Source: Spongiibacter pelagi
Lineage (GTDB): Bacteria > Pseudomonadota > Gammaproteobacteria > Pseudomonadales > Spongiibacteraceae
NCBI RefSeq assembly: GCF_014705705.1
Contig: NZ_JACXLD010000002.1
Span: 310,001-374,000, forward strand
Length of the DNA: 64,000 bases
Direction: 5' to 3'
In this document: positions 28,698 through 37,743 of the stretch, piece after piece
Layout: the number at the start of each line of letters is the position of its first letter
Numbering within the stretch: position 1 is the first letter of the stretch
Made by a program: the position numbers and the translations under genes
Notes under the pieces: generated by a model
What the model saw: the letters and a program-made list of their open reading frames with translations, nothing else
Told to the model about the DNA's origin: nothing
The model's database searches: none

Positions 28698-29600
28698 TTA
28701 CTTGCTGGCGGTATTCGGCAAGCTAAATCGCAGGCGATAAATATGCCGCCACAATTTGCCAGTAACTAACCATGAGTCGTCTTCTGAGTCATAGGCAATG
28801 CCATTAAGAACCGCATCGCGGCGTTGGGTTTTAGGTGGCTCAGTGCTGTTCCAGGTGAGTTGCTCTTGTGCGACCAGTGCAGAAAGATCAAGTTTTGCGA
28901 TCACTTTTCCGCTTGCCGCTTCAATAATAACAATGTCATTGCTGAGCCAGCGGTTGGCCAAGATATAGTCCCCGTGGCATTCCAGCTCATTTAATTTATC
29001 CAGTGGTTGGCCATTAAATTCTACTGGCGTTTGTTTAAGTAATTCGATGTTTTTGGGGGAGTACCATTGCAATTGCTCGCTACCATTACTCATCACAAAA
29101 GCGCCATCTTCGCCGCCGAAATTGCGGTGGTAGCAAAGCCCCCAGCCCTGACCGCGGTAGCTGAATTGCCCGAGCACAGAAAAATGTTCTGGGTCGATGA
29201 TCAGCCCGCGTTGGGCGCGCCAACTCAGCACGTAAATCTTGCCCTGATAAATAGTCAGGCCTTCAGCAAACCATTGGGGCGGGAAGGCAAAGCCGCGCAC
29301 TTCTGCCGGTGTGCTGTCTTTGGGTGGGAAGGGGCGAGAGAAAAACTTGGATTGGCCGTAGCGGCCGCTGGTTTCGAGTAAACGCCCGTGATACAGCTCC
29401 AGTCCTTGGGTAAACGCGGCTGGCTGATGGGGATATTGCTGGATTATTCGCCAGTCGAGTTTGGGAATCTCGCTAGATGTTGCCGTGCTGGCAAAGCTGG
29501 TCGCAGAGAAACAGAGCAGCATTGCCGCCAGCGGAAAGCCAACCACTCGACAAAGTCGCGCAATAAAATACAAGGTTGAGAAAAGGGCCTGTTTAATCAA
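28698..29600 (-). CDS. Glutaminyl-peptide cyclotransferase (plant/bacterial beta-propeller type)
   Basis: The product has a signal peptide ending near SFASTATSS and a five-bladed propeller core. Diagnostic segments are FTQGLELYHGRLLETSGRYGQS, PQWFAEGLTIYQGKIYVLSW, GWGLCY, MSNGSEQLQW, KLNELECHGDYILAN and NGIAYD...TGKLW, with the conserved Glu residues of this family. It should convert N-terminal Gln of exported proteins to pyroglutamate in the periplasm. It ends about 90 bases before the M16C peptidase gene and starts 9 bases after mnmC on the same strand, so it is probably read from the mnmC transcript. Confidence 0.88.
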   Translation of the reverse strand: MIKQALFSTLYFIARLCRVVGFPLAAMLLCFSATSFASTATSSEIPKLDWRIIQQYPHQPAAFTQGLELYHGRLLETSGRYGQSKFFSRPFPPKDSTPAEVRGFAFPPQWFAEGLTIYQGKIYVLSWRAQRGLIIDPEHFSVLGQFSYRGQGWGLCYHRNFGGEDGAFVMSNGSEQLQWYSPKNIELLKQTPVEFNGQPLDKLNELECHGDYILANRWLSNDIVIIEAASGKVIAKLDLSALVAQEQLTWNSTEPPKTQRRDAVLNGIAYDSEDDSWLVTGKLWRHIYRLRFSLPNTASK

Positions 29601-29608
29601 GGTGAATC

Positions 29609-31729
29609 CTATCGCCGGTTGCGCATTAAATCCCGAATCAAAAAGCGGGTAGGGGCCAAGTGTTCACATAGACTCCTCGGTAGAGGACGAAGTTCACCGG
29701 CAATATAGCTGGCGACCAGTTCAGCACACAGCGGGGTTGATGTTAAGCCCCGCGAACCGTGGGCGATATTGATAAACAGATTTGGCAGATTTGCGGGGGT
29801 CTCAGCTATGTGCTTACGCGCATCTTTACGCAGTGGAGCATAGCTCTGATCAACCTCATCTATATTCGGTAAGGCGCCGACAATGGGCAAATAATCTGGG
29901 CTGGCGCAGCGCAGGGCGGCGCGTCCGCCTAAAATGGGAATGTCTTTTTCAGCCAGTTCTGGTATTAGCGCTCGCAACTGTTCCAGATTCCACTGATGAT
30001 CCTTGTCGTTCAACTCCGTGTGCGTATTTTTTAAATCAAAACTGGCACCAATACAGTATTGGCCGCCCTGCGCTGGGGCGATATAGCCTTCGTGGCAGAT
30101 CACGGTTTTTAGTGGCGACGGCAGAGTATCTGCCGGGATATAACTGAGCTGGCCGCGAATGGCGCGGGTGGGTAAATACGCCGACTGATTAAACGCTTTG
30201 GCATCGTTGGCGTTGCAGATCACCACGGCATCGGCATCGAGTTGGAAATCGTGCGCCCCTGAAATTTTCCAGTTAGTGTTGCCTAGTGTGATCGCCAGCG
30301 CTTCGGTCTGGGTGCAAAGTTCAATATTGGGGTGATTTAACCAGTGCGCACATAGGCTGGCAGGATTTAACCAGCCGGCATCTGGGTAGAAATGAGCGGG
30401 GCGGTTAAATGGCCTAAGGCCTAAATTTTTGAGTGCATCGCTTTCTGCTGGCAGCAAGTTCAGCCAATGTTGCCCGGCTAACTGTTGCCCGAGCAATTCA
30501 AAATTGAGCGCTTCTTTTTCATTCGCCGCCAATTGCAGAACGCCGCAAAGCTCACCCTCAATGCTCGAATTATTCTCCAGCAATTCGCGGTAATAGTTTA
30601 GCGAATAGAGAAAGCTAGATAGCGTGAAATGATTGAGTGCGCCGGGGTCAGGTGACAGTTTGGTGTACAAAATACCCTGGGGATTGCCTGAGGCCTCGGT
30701 CGCGGTTTGTGAATGGCGTTCAATCACTGTGACGCGATAACCGCGCTGGGCTAGCGCTGCTGCCGTGCTACAGCCCGCCAGTCCCGCGCCGATAATGGCA
30801 ATATGCTTGATCTCGCCATGGCTTGAAGGTTGGTGCCAAGGTAGGGCGGGTGAGGGTATTGCTGGGGGTTCGGTAAGGGCGTAATCCGGCTGCCACTTAC
30901 CGCACAGCATCTCCCGTTTGCGGCCATAGCCCTTCACCTTTTCTACTTTGAAGCCTGCTGATTTGAGTCCGCGCTTAACAATGCCGGCAGAGGTAAAGGT
31001 GGCAAAAGTAGTGTGCTCGCCACTAAGTAAGTTCATGCAACTAAACAGGGGCTCTTGCCACATGCCGGGATTTTTTGCGGGGGCAAAGCCATCTAATAAC
31101 CAGGCATCCACCACCGGGCGGTTTAGTGCTGGCAAGTGGGTGTCTTTATTGTGGATGTCTTTATTAAGGGTGTCTTTATTAATTAAGGCCCAGTCGCTGT
31201 CCAGCAGTTCAGGCAAGGTGTCGTGGAGATCGCCAAATACCAAGTTAAGACAAACGCGGTGGCGAGAAGCATTGCTTGATAGCCAGCGTCGGTGTTGGCC
31301 TGGAATCAGTGGCGGGTAGTTTTGCTGAAGGATGCCGGCTAAAGGTGCGAGCTCTGACCAATAGGCTTGAGATCGGGCTAAATCTTCACCGCGCATGGGG
31401 TGCTTTTCAAAAGACAAATACTGCAACTGCCAACTTTCAGGCGCGCTTTGTAACCAGAGCTGCCAACACAACAGAAAATTCAGGCCGCTGCCGAAGCCGG
31501 TTTCGACTAGGGTAAAGCGGCCCGGTTTGGCGGGGTCGAGGTTTCGCCAGCGTTGTTCCAATTGATTGTGCTGCAAAAAAACATAGCGACTTTCTTCAAG
31601 GCCGTTGTCTCTTGAGAAATACACATCATCGTAATCCTCTGCGCTGGGCAAACCGTCTTCGCTCCACACCAGTTGGGCGGGTTGTAAGGCATAGGGATTT
31701 TCGGCGGTGGATTCTTTGGAGTGTGTCAA
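29609..31729 (-). CDS. mnmC: MnmC, bifunctional tRNA wobble-uridine methyltransferase and FAD oxidoreductase
   Basis: The N-terminal half is the SAM-dependent MnmD methyltransferase (ALQPAQLVWSEDGLP, VETGFGSGLNFLLCWQLW, VDAWLLDGFAPAKNPGMW). The C-terminal half is a DAO-type FAD domain beginning IAIIGAGLAGCSTAAALAQRGY and ending with NIAHGSRGLTSTPLCAELVAS. Together they finish mnm5s2U at tRNA position 34. The frame is open up to a TTG at 31798, but family members begin just before the YALQPAQL segment, so I chose the TTG at 31729; no ATG is available and the start is uncertain. Three 15-bp tandem repeats add an Asn-Lys-Asp-rich loop before the DGFAPAKNP motif. Divergent from the transporter operon. 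Confidence 0.92.
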   Translation of the reverse strand: MTHSKESTAENPYALQPAQLVWSEDGLPSAEDYDDVYFSRDNGLEESRYVFLQHNQLEQRWRNLDPAKPGRFTLVETGFGSGLNFLLCWQLWLQSAPESWQLQYLSFEKHPMRGEDLARSQAYWSELAPLAGILQQNYPPLIPGQHRRWLSSNASRHRVCLNLVFGDLHDTLPELLDSDWALINKDTLNKDIHNKDTHLPALNRPVVDAWLLDGFAPAKNPGMWQEPLFSCMNLLSGEHTTFATFTSAGIVKRGLKSAGFKVEKVKGYGRKREMLCGKWQPDYALTEPPAIPSPALPWHQPSSHGEIKHIAIIGAGLAGCSTAAALAQRGYRVTVIERHSQTATEASGNPQGILYTKLSPDPGALNHFTLSSFLYSLNYYRELLENNSSIEGELCGVLQLAANEKEALNFELLGQQLAGQHWLNLLPAESDALKNLGLRPFNRPAHFYPDAGWLNPASLCAHWLNHPNIELCTQTEALAITLGNTNWKISGAHDFQLDADAVVICNANDAKAFNQSAYLPTRAIRGQLSYIPADTLPSPLKTVICHEGYIAPAQGGQYCIGASFDLKNTHTELNDKDHQWNLEQLRALIPELAEKDIPILGGRAALRCASPDYLPIVGALPNIDEVDQSYAPLRKDARKHIAETPANLPNLFINIAHGSRGLTSTPLCAELVASYIAGELRPLPRSLCEHLAPTRFLIRDLMRNRR
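31141..31185. repeat. Three 15-bp tandem repeats inside mnmC
   Basis: Each unit starts TGTCTTTATT and differs only in its last five bases. On the coding strand they read as about NKDTL-NKDIH-NKDTH. The unit is a multiple of three, so copy-number change keeps the frame. Confidence 0.85.
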
Positions 31730-31849
31730 CGTTAATGTCTTTACTATGCTGAAGGTGGTAAGTTTTGCAAATAGCGTCGTGTGAGTGAATAGTGTCAATT
31801 AATATCGACAGGGATGGTCGGCGCTGCGACGGCAGAAGGAAGTTTATCA

Positions 31850-33523
31850 GTGAAGTCACATTGGGGGCAGAGGCCAAGCCCGTTCTTAATATTCTTTGTC
31901 GCCATATTCTGTGGCGCATTGTTTTTTGCTCACTCTCCTTACGCACAAGCGCAGGCCGTTGATGCGCAGACGTCGCGTATTACTTTGAGTTTGGCCACCG
32001 AACCACCCACCCTCAATAGCGCTCAAGCCACCGATACCATTGCCAATTTTTTGCTGTCGCACCTGATGGAAGGGCTGCTGCGCTACGGGCAGGATGGCAG
32101 CTTGCAGGGCGGGGTGGCGGAACGCTGGGAATTGACCGAAACCGGCGCCCGGTTTTGGTTGCGCAAAAATGCGCGCTGGTCTGATGGCAAGCCGGTTACC
32201 GCTGACGATTTTGTGTTTGCTTGGCGCTATGCCCTTAAACCAGAAACGGCCTCACAGTACGCCTTTATTCTTTACCCGCTGCGCAATGCTGAAGCAATTA
32301 ATCGCGGCGAATTGCCCGTTGAAAATTTGGGGGTAAGGGCCGTTGGTGCGCATGAGCTGCGCGTTGAGTTTGAGAAACCCTGCCCGTACTTTCTAGGTTT
32401 GACCGCCTTTATGAGTTATATGCCGCTGCGGGAAGATATGGTTCAGCGCTGGCAGCGCGCCTACGCTGCCGATGCCGATAAGCTGCTGTATAACGGTCCC
32501 TATATTATGAGCGAGTGGATTCATGGGGCCTCGATTCGTTTGCGTCGAAACCCCAATTACTGGGGGCGAAATGAGGTTGCGATTGCGGAAATTGACCTCC
32601 CGTATTTCACTGCCGATACCAGCGCCCAATTTAATTTATTTCGAGATAAGCGCATTGCATTAGCTAGCCTCGATAGCGGGCAATTGGATAAGGCGGTGGA
32701 GCAGGGATTTGATATTCACCAATTTCAAACCGGCGCGCTGTTCTTCCTGGAATTTAATTTCCGTAAGGGGCGAATTACCGCCAATAAATCCTTCCGTAAG
32801 GCGCTGCAAGCCTTGCTCGATCCGTCAATATTGGTGAATAAAATTTTGGGTATGCCGGGTGTGTTGCCGGCCTATTCGCTGTTCCCAACTACGGTCACGG
32901 GGCCGATAAGGTCAACCGGAGAGGCAAGCTACTTTCGCGATCAATTCCCAGTGAGGCGGGTGACGGCCAATCTTGATCAAGCGCGAGATTATTTGGAGCG
33001 CGCCAAAAAAGAGCTGGGTATTACCGCCTTTCCACCCTTGCATCTGTTGGTAGGCGACAGCCCTCGTGCATTGCAAGAGGCGGAGTATTATCAGTATGTG
33101 TTGAAGCGGGGCTTAGGTTTGGAACTGCGTATCGACCAGCAGATTTTTAAGCAGCGATTGGAAAAAATGCGCCGGGGCGATTTTGATATTGTTGCGGCAG
33201 CGTGGGGGCCAGACTACGACGATATTATGACCTTCGCCGATTTGTTTTCTTCGTGGAATGACAATAACCGGGGCCGATATAACAGCCCTCATTACGATGC
33301 CTTGGTAAGTCAGGCGGCGAATACCGCTGATCCCAAATTGCGTTTTCAGGCGATGGCCGAGTTGCAAGAGTTGGTCGTAGAGGACGTGCCGATTTTGCCA
33401 ACCTACGAAAGTGCCAGTCTCTATGTTCAGCACCCACAATTGCGCGGGGTGCGGCGCTCTATTTTTGGCGGTGACCCTAATTTCCGCGACGCGTGGATCG
33501 CTCTCCCAGAGGGGAAGCGCTAA
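31850..33523 (+). CDS. Oligopeptide ABC transporter substrate-binding protein (SBP family 5)
   Basis: A periplasmic binding protein of the OppA/DppA class. After a signal peptide (core FFVAIFCGALFFA, cleavage near AQA) come SLATEPPTLNSAQATD, GLLRYGQDGSLQGGVAERWE and WSDGKPVTADDFVFAWRYAL, all typical of OppA. GTG at 31850 has GGAAG about 9 bases upstream and yields a standard signal peptide; an in-frame ATG at 31814 would add twelve residues. It is the first of five overlapping genes of one transporter. Whether the ligand is a peptide, murein peptide or other compound cannot be read from sequence. Confidence 0.88.
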   Translation: MKSHWGQRPSPFLIFFVAIFCGALFFAHSPYAQAQAVDAQTSRITLSLATEPPTLNSAQATDTIANFLLSHLMEGLLRYGQDGSLQGGVAERWELTETGARFWLRKNARWSDGKPVTADDFVFAWRYALKPETASQYAFILYPLRNAEAINRGELPVENLGVRAVGAHELRVEFEKPCPYFLGLTAFMSYMPLREDMVQRWQRAYAADADKLLYNGPYIMSEWIHGASIRLRRNPNYWGRNEVAIAEIDLPYFTADTSAQFNLFRDKRIALASLDSGQLDKAVEQGFDIHQFQTGALFFLEFNFRKGRITANKSFRKALQALLDPSILVNKILGMPGVLPAYSLFPTTVTGPIRSTGEASYFRDQFPVRRVTANLDQARDYLERAKKELGITAFPPLHLLVGDSPRALQEAEYYQYVLKRGLGLELRIDQQIFKQRLEKMRRGDFDIVAAAWGPDYDDIMTFADLFSSWNDNNRGRYNSPHYDALVSQAANTADPKLRFQAMAELQELVVEDVPILPTYESASLYVQHPQLRGVRRSIFGGDPNFRDAWIALPEGKR

Positions 33524-34464
33524 TGTGGACTTTTGCCTTTAAACGACTGCTGTCCGGCGCAGTGACGATCTGGTTTATTGCCACCGCCACTTTTTTCGCC
33601 ATGCACGCGGTACCAGGAGATCCGCTGACCCGGGACAAGGCGATGTCACCTGCGGTGCGGGCGCAGTTAGAGCAGCGTTATGGTTTAGACAAACCCCTTG
33701 TTACGCAGTACCGATTGTTTTTGGGCAATATGTTGAAAGGCGATTTTGGAATTTCCTTTACTCAGGAAAATCGCCGGGTCAACGATATTATTCGCGAGCA
33801 TTTTCCGGTCTCCGCGATGCTTGGGATCACGGCATTACTTATCGCCTTCATCGGTGCAGTCGCGGCGGGCTCCATCGCTGCCCAGTTTCGTGGTCAATGG
33901 CCAGATCGATTGTTGATGATGGCGGTGGTGGCGGCAATTTCAGTGCCGGGGTTTGTGATTGCAGCGGTGGCCCAGCTACTTATTGTGCAGCTTAATAATC
34001 GACTTGGTCAGCCGTTGATCCCGGTGGCTGGCTGGGGTGGCTTTTCTCATCTTTGGGTGCCGGCTCTGGTGCTGGGCTTGGGCACCATGGCCTATCTAAG
34101 TCGCTTGATGCGCGCATCGATGCTGGAGGTGACGAATAGCGAATACATTCTCGCGGCGCGGGCCAAGGGAGCTTACGGCTGGCGCTTGTTTTGGTCGCAC
34201 CAATTGCGTAACGCCTTATTGCCGGTTGTTACCGAATTGGGGCCGGCGATTGCGGCGCTGACCACTGGCGGTTTTGTGGTGGAATTGATCTTCGCTATTC
34301 CCGGTCTGGGTCGATATTTCGTACAGGCCGTGCAGCAGCTGGATTACACGGTGATTATGGGCACAACCGTATTTTATGGTGCCTTTCTGGTCATTATGGT
34401 GGTGGCAGTGGATATTGCCTACGGCCTCATTGATCCCAGAATTCGATACAGCAGGGGGCGCTAA
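33523..34464 (+). CDS. OppB-like permease
   Basis: A 313-residue inner-membrane permease of the peptide/nickel importer class with an N-terminal helix, ATFFAMHAVPGDPL (the OppB signature after TM1), five further helices and the ATPase-coupling EAA loop around LAARAKGAYGWRLFWSHQLRNALLPV. The ATG at 33523 shares one base with the preceding stop (TAATG), so an upstream in-frame start at 33493 is unlikely. Confidence 0.92.
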   Translation: MWTFAFKRLLSGAVTIWFIATATFFAMHAVPGDPLTRDKAMSPAVRAQLEQRYGLDKPLVTQYRLFLGNMLKGDFGISFTQENRRVNDIIREHFPVSAMLGITALLIAFIGAVAAGSIAAQFRGQWPDRLLMMAVVAAISVPGFVIAAVAQLLIVQLNNRLGQPLIPVAGWGGFSHLWVPALVLGLGTMAYLSRLMRASMLEVTNSEYILAARAKGAYGWRLFWSHQLRNALLPVVTELGPAIAALTTGGFVVELIFAIPGLGRYFVQAVQQLDYTVIMGTTVFYGAFLVIMVVAVDIAYGLIDPRIRYSRGR

Positions 34465-35795
34465 TGAAGATGTCTCTTTCTTACGATCTGTTTCGACCCT
34501 ATTCATTGTCTACTACTTATCCATTAGCTGGTGATGGAGCTTGTTCCGGCAATGGGCCTGAAAGTGTCGAATTACCCTTGGCGATGCCTAGTCCCTCACT
34601 TAGCCGTAGCGGAAAGTTGGCGGGAGTGGCGATAGTTTTGCTGCTGGTTTTTGTCTTTATCGGGCCGCTAGTTTGGCAGCAAGACCCCAGCCGGCAGTGG
34701 TTGTCGCAAATATCGATGGGGCCTTCGGCTTCGAATAGCGCGCGTTTGGTAGATAACGATTCCCTTTGGCAGCCCCGTGGCGAGGTTCAAACAGCGGTGG
34801 TGCATTCCGCCAACACCGAATTTGTGCGCTTGCAGTGGCCCGCTGTTGAAGGCGTGCATGCTTATCAGGTGTTTCGCAATTTTGCCGAACAGTCAGGCTT
34901 AGGTATTCCTTTGGCGGTGAGCAGAGTCGCGTATTATCAAGATGAATTGCAACTGGCAGAAACTCGCTATCGCTACACGGTGAAGGCCGAGGGTTCAGAT
35001 AAAGTTCTTGCTGAATGGGAGGTGACGCCGGAGCCGGCGATGTCTCGGTTTGAAGCGCAGTTACAAGGCTTGCCAGAGCAGAGTGGGAGAGTGATATTGC
35101 CGGCGCATCCGCTGGGAACCGATGCATTGGGGCGGGATATTCTGGCTCGCTTGATGGCCGGTGGGCGTACCTCATTAATGGTCGGCTTGATCGCGCCCTG
35201 TTTGTTTATCGCCTTTGGTTGCCTTTACGGTGCGCTTGCCGGTATAGCGGGAGGCTGGCTAGATAATGTCGCCATGCGGGTGGTGGATTTTGTTATCGCC
35301 CTGCCGTTTTTGCTGTTTATGATTTTGCTTCGGGTCGCTTTTGGTATAGGGCCGGGTGAAGACGGTGTGTTTCCTCTGATTCTCGCTATGGTGATGATGA
35401 GTTGGACGGGCAGCGCCAGATTGATTCGCGGGCAAGTGCTCAGCCTAAGCCAACAGCCCTATGTAGAAGCAGCACGATTGGCGGGGATGGGGCGATTGCA
35501 AATTATTGTGCGTCATATGCTGCCCAATGTTTTGCCCATGATTCTGGTGAGTTTTAGTTTTGCCGTACCCTCAGCAATTTTTACTGAGGCTTTTCTTTCT
35601 TTTATTGGCTTGGGTGTGGCGCCGCCAAGTACGTCGTGGGGCGCGCAGTGTAATGACGGTATTAAAACCTTGCTCTCCCATCCTCAGCAAATGTTACTGC
35701 CTGCGGCGATGATTAGCATTGCGGTGTTGGCGTTTAACACCTTGGGTGATGCCTTGCGCGATGCCGGCGACAGCCGCTTGAGGGAGCTGTCATGA
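34464..35795 (+). CDS. OppC-like permease with an extra periplasmic fibronectin-III-like domain
   Basis: The C-terminal part (from HPLGTDALGRDILARLMAGG near residue 215) is a normal OppC permease with the EAA loop AARLAGMGRLQIIVRHMLPNVLPMIL. The first transmembrane helix is at about 51-70. Between them lies an insertion of over 100 residues. Residues ~112-190 read like a fibronectin type III fold: FVRLQWPAVEGVHAYQVFRN, then strands ending RYRYTVKAEG and VLAEWEVTPEP. In usual OppC proteins the loop between TM1 and HPLGTD is only about 20-40 residues. Topology puts the insert in the periplasm, where it could contact the binding protein. It starts at TAATG overlapping oppB. A ~45-residue N-terminal cytosolic extension is also unusual. 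Confidence 0.9.
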   Translation: MKMSLSYDLFRPYSLSTTYPLAGDGACSGNGPESVELPLAMPSPSLSRSGKLAGVAIVLLLVFVFIGPLVWQQDPSRQWLSQISMGPSASNSARLVDNDSLWQPRGEVQTAVVHSANTEFVRLQWPAVEGVHAYQVFRNFAEQSGLGIPLAVSRVAYYQDELQLAETRYRYTVKAEGSDKVLAEWEVTPEPAMSRFEAQLQGLPEQSGRVILPAHPLGTDALGRDILARLMAGGRTSLMVGLIAPCLFIAFGCLYGALAGIAGGWLDNVAMRVVDFVIALPFLLFMILLRVAFGIGPGEDGVFPLILAMVMMSWTGSARLIRGQVLSLSQQPYVEAARLAGMGRLQIIVRHMLPNVLPMILVSFSFAVPSAIFTEAFLSFIGLGVAPPSTSWGAQCNDGIKTLLSHPQQMLLPAAMISIAVLAFNTLGDALRDAGDSRLRELS

Positions 35796-36811
35796 ACTTG
35801 CTCAATGTTGAAAACCTTCAGGTTGAGATTGGTCGAGGACCAAATTCGGTTAAGGCGGTGCGCGGGGTGTCTTTTTCACTCGCGGAGGGGGAATTTCGCG
35901 CATTGGTGGGGGAGTCAGGCAGTGGTAAATCGATCACCGGTTTGAGTCTGCTTGATTTACTGCCTTCCAAATCGGTACGGCGTGCGGATCGTTTCCAGCT
36001 AGAAAACTTGGCGCTTCCCAATCAACATCATGGCCAATGGCGAAAACTGCGCGGCAATCGCTTGGCGATGATTTTTCAAAATCCGATGACCGCTCTTGAT
36101 CCCACTCAGAAAGTGGGCTGGCAGATTGCCGAGCCGCTGTGTATTCACCGAGGCTTGAGCCGGCGTCAGGCTTGGCAGCGGGCAATTGAATTGATGGAGC
36201 GGTTGGCGATTACCGATGCGGAAAAGCGTGCCCACCGTTATCCCTTTGAGTTTTCCGGCGGTATGTTGCAGCGGGTGATGATTGCAATGGCGATTGCCTG
36301 TGAACCGCAGATTTTGATTGCTGATGAGCCGACCACGGCGCTGGATGTTGGCGTGCAACAGGAAGTCTTGGGCTTGCTTAATGAGTTGCGAGAAAGCCGG
36401 GGTACGGCCATTTTATTTATTACTCATGACCTTGGTGTTGTCGCCAAAATTGCCGACTCGGTTTCGGTTATGTATGCCGGTCAGGTAGTGGAGCAGGGGC
36501 CGGTTGAAACCTTTTTTACGGGTAGTACGACAAAAGAGCTCCATCCTTATAGCAAGGCGCTATTAGCTGCGGTGCCGGATTTATCCGGCGGCAAACCGTT
36601 ACAGGGGATTGCCGGGCAGCCTCCCGATTTACGCAGGCCGCCATCGGGCTGTGGTTTTGCTGCCCGCTGTAGTCAGCGGATGGAAATTTGCGATCAAGCG
36701 CCGGAATTATTTCACGATGCCAATGGCGATCATCGCTGCTGGCGTTGGCACGAGGCTTTCCAAACCTATTTGTCGCAGCAAGGGCAGGTAAGGGGAGCTC
36801 AGCATGACTAA
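35792..36811 (+). CDS. OppD-like ABC ATPase
   Basis: A 339-residue nucleotide-binding subunit with the Walker A GESGSGKS, the Q-loop FQNPMTALDP, the signature FSGGMLQRVMIAMAIA, the Walker B ILIADEPTTALDV and the His switch ITHDLGV. The C-terminal OppD/F domain carries a Cys-rich stretch (CGFAARCSQRMEICDQAP) that in this family binds a 4Fe-4S cluster. ATGA overlaps the oppC stop. Confidence 0.93.
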   Translation: MNLLNVENLQVEIGRGPNSVKAVRGVSFSLAEGEFRALVGESGSGKSITGLSLLDLLPSKSVRRADRFQLENLALPNQHHGQWRKLRGNRLAMIFQNPMTALDPTQKVGWQIAEPLCIHRGLSRRQAWQRAIELMERLAITDAEKRAHRYPFEFSGGMLQRVMIAMAIACEPQILIADEPTTALDVGVQQEVLGLLNELRESRGTAILFITHDLGVVAKIADSVSVMYAGQVVEQGPVETFFTGSTTKELHPYSKALLAAVPDLSGGKPLQGIAGQPPDLRRPPSGCGFAARCSQRMEICDQAPELFHDANGDHRCWRWHEAFQTYLSQQGQVRGAQHD

Positions 36812-37583
36812 TACCGGGTCAGTGTTGCAGGCGCGAGGGCTGCGCTGTGTATTTGGCCGCGGGCGCGATCAACAGGTCGCCGTTGATAATGTCGATCTCG
36901 ATATTTTGCCCGGCGAAGTGGTCGGCGTGGTCGGTGAAAGTGGCTCGGGTAAATCGACCTTGGGCCGCATCATTACCGGATTGCAGTCGCGAGAACAGGG
37001 CGAGTTGCTGCTCTGCGGTCAGCCCCGGAAATTACACGCATCCAGCGCCGAGTTCCGCCGCTTTTCCGGCGTGGTGCAAATGGTATTTCAGGACAGCTAT
37101 AGCAGTTTGAATCCGCGGCGCACAATTTTAGATAGCCTGACCGAGCCCTTGCTACTACAAGGCCAATCCAAACAGACTGCGTTTCAACAAGGGCGCGCTT
37201 GGCTGGATCGTATTAGCCTTAGCTCAGCGGCCGCAGGCCGTTATCCCCATGAACTTTCGGGTGGACAGCGACAGCGGGTGGGTATCGCTCGCGCCTTTAT
37301 AGTTGAACCTAAATTAGTGGTTTGTGATGAGGCGGTGTCGGCCTTGGATGTTTCCGTGCAGGCGCAAATTTTGGCGCTGCTGAAAGATATTCAACAAACG
37401 CAGAACACGGCTATGCTATTTATTAGCCATGATTTGGCGGTGGTGCGGCATATGTCAGATCGGGTGGCGGTGATGTACAAGGGACGGCGGGTCGAATTCG
37501 ATGATGTGACTCGGGTGTATGAGTCACCCCAACATGAATACACTCGGCGCTTGTTGTCGCTGCATATGGAAGCTAGTTTGTAA
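36804..37583 (+). CDS. OppF-like ABC ATPase
   Basis: The second nucleotide-binding subunit, 259 residues: Walker A GESGSGKST, Q-loop FQDSYSSLNPRRT, signature LSGGQRQRVGIARAF, Walker B LVVCDEAVSALDVS and switch ISHDLAVVRHM. It is short and stops soon after the ATPase core, lacking the C-terminal Cys-rich OppD/F tail. The ATG overlaps the previous gene by 8 bases. It closes the five-gene operon. Confidence 0.92.
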   Translation: MTNTGSVLQARGLRCVFGRGRDQQVAVDNVDLDILPGEVVGVVGESGSGKSTLGRIITGLQSREQGELLLCGQPRKLHASSAEFRRFSGVVQMVFQDSYSSLNPRRTILDSLTEPLLLQGQSKQTAFQQGRAWLDRISLSSAAAGRYPHELSGGQRQRVGIARAFIVEPKLVVCDEAVSALDVSVQAQILALLKDIQQTQNTAMLFISHDLAVVRHMSDRVAVMYKGRRVEFDDVTRVYESPQHEYTRRLLSLHMEASL

Positions 37584-37627
37584 GTTAAGTGCGTCGAAGC
37601 GGCTTGGCCGAAGTGACGTAAATAGGC

Positions 37628-37648
37628 CTGTCAGCACAGTGTTGACAG
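37628..37648. promoter_or_regulatory. Candidate operator and -35 region upstream of fadD
   Basis: CTGTCAGCAC-A-GTGTTGACAG is an inverted repeat of 10-bp arms with one mismatch. TTGACA within the right arm (37642-37647) could be a -35 box, with a weak GATAAC at 37663-37668, 15 bases on. A dimeric repressor bound here would block that promoter. No owner is identifiable; it does not look like an E. coli FadR or Pseudomonas PsrA site. Confidence 0.4.
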
Positions 37649-37743
37649 TGATTACAATAATGGATAACTTGCCGGGTTTGTGAAATCATCGGTAGTGAGC
37701 CCATCCTCGGGCGAAACCAGTATAACAAGACGAGGGACTTATT

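Noticed and set aside
31141-31185. On/off phase variation of MnmC
   Set aside because: The unit length is a multiple of three, so copy-number change cannot shift the frame.
31730-31798. Longer MnmC N-terminus from the TTG at 31798
   Set aside because: Adds 23 residues unlike the family start, without a ribosome binding site, and crowds the divergent promoter region.
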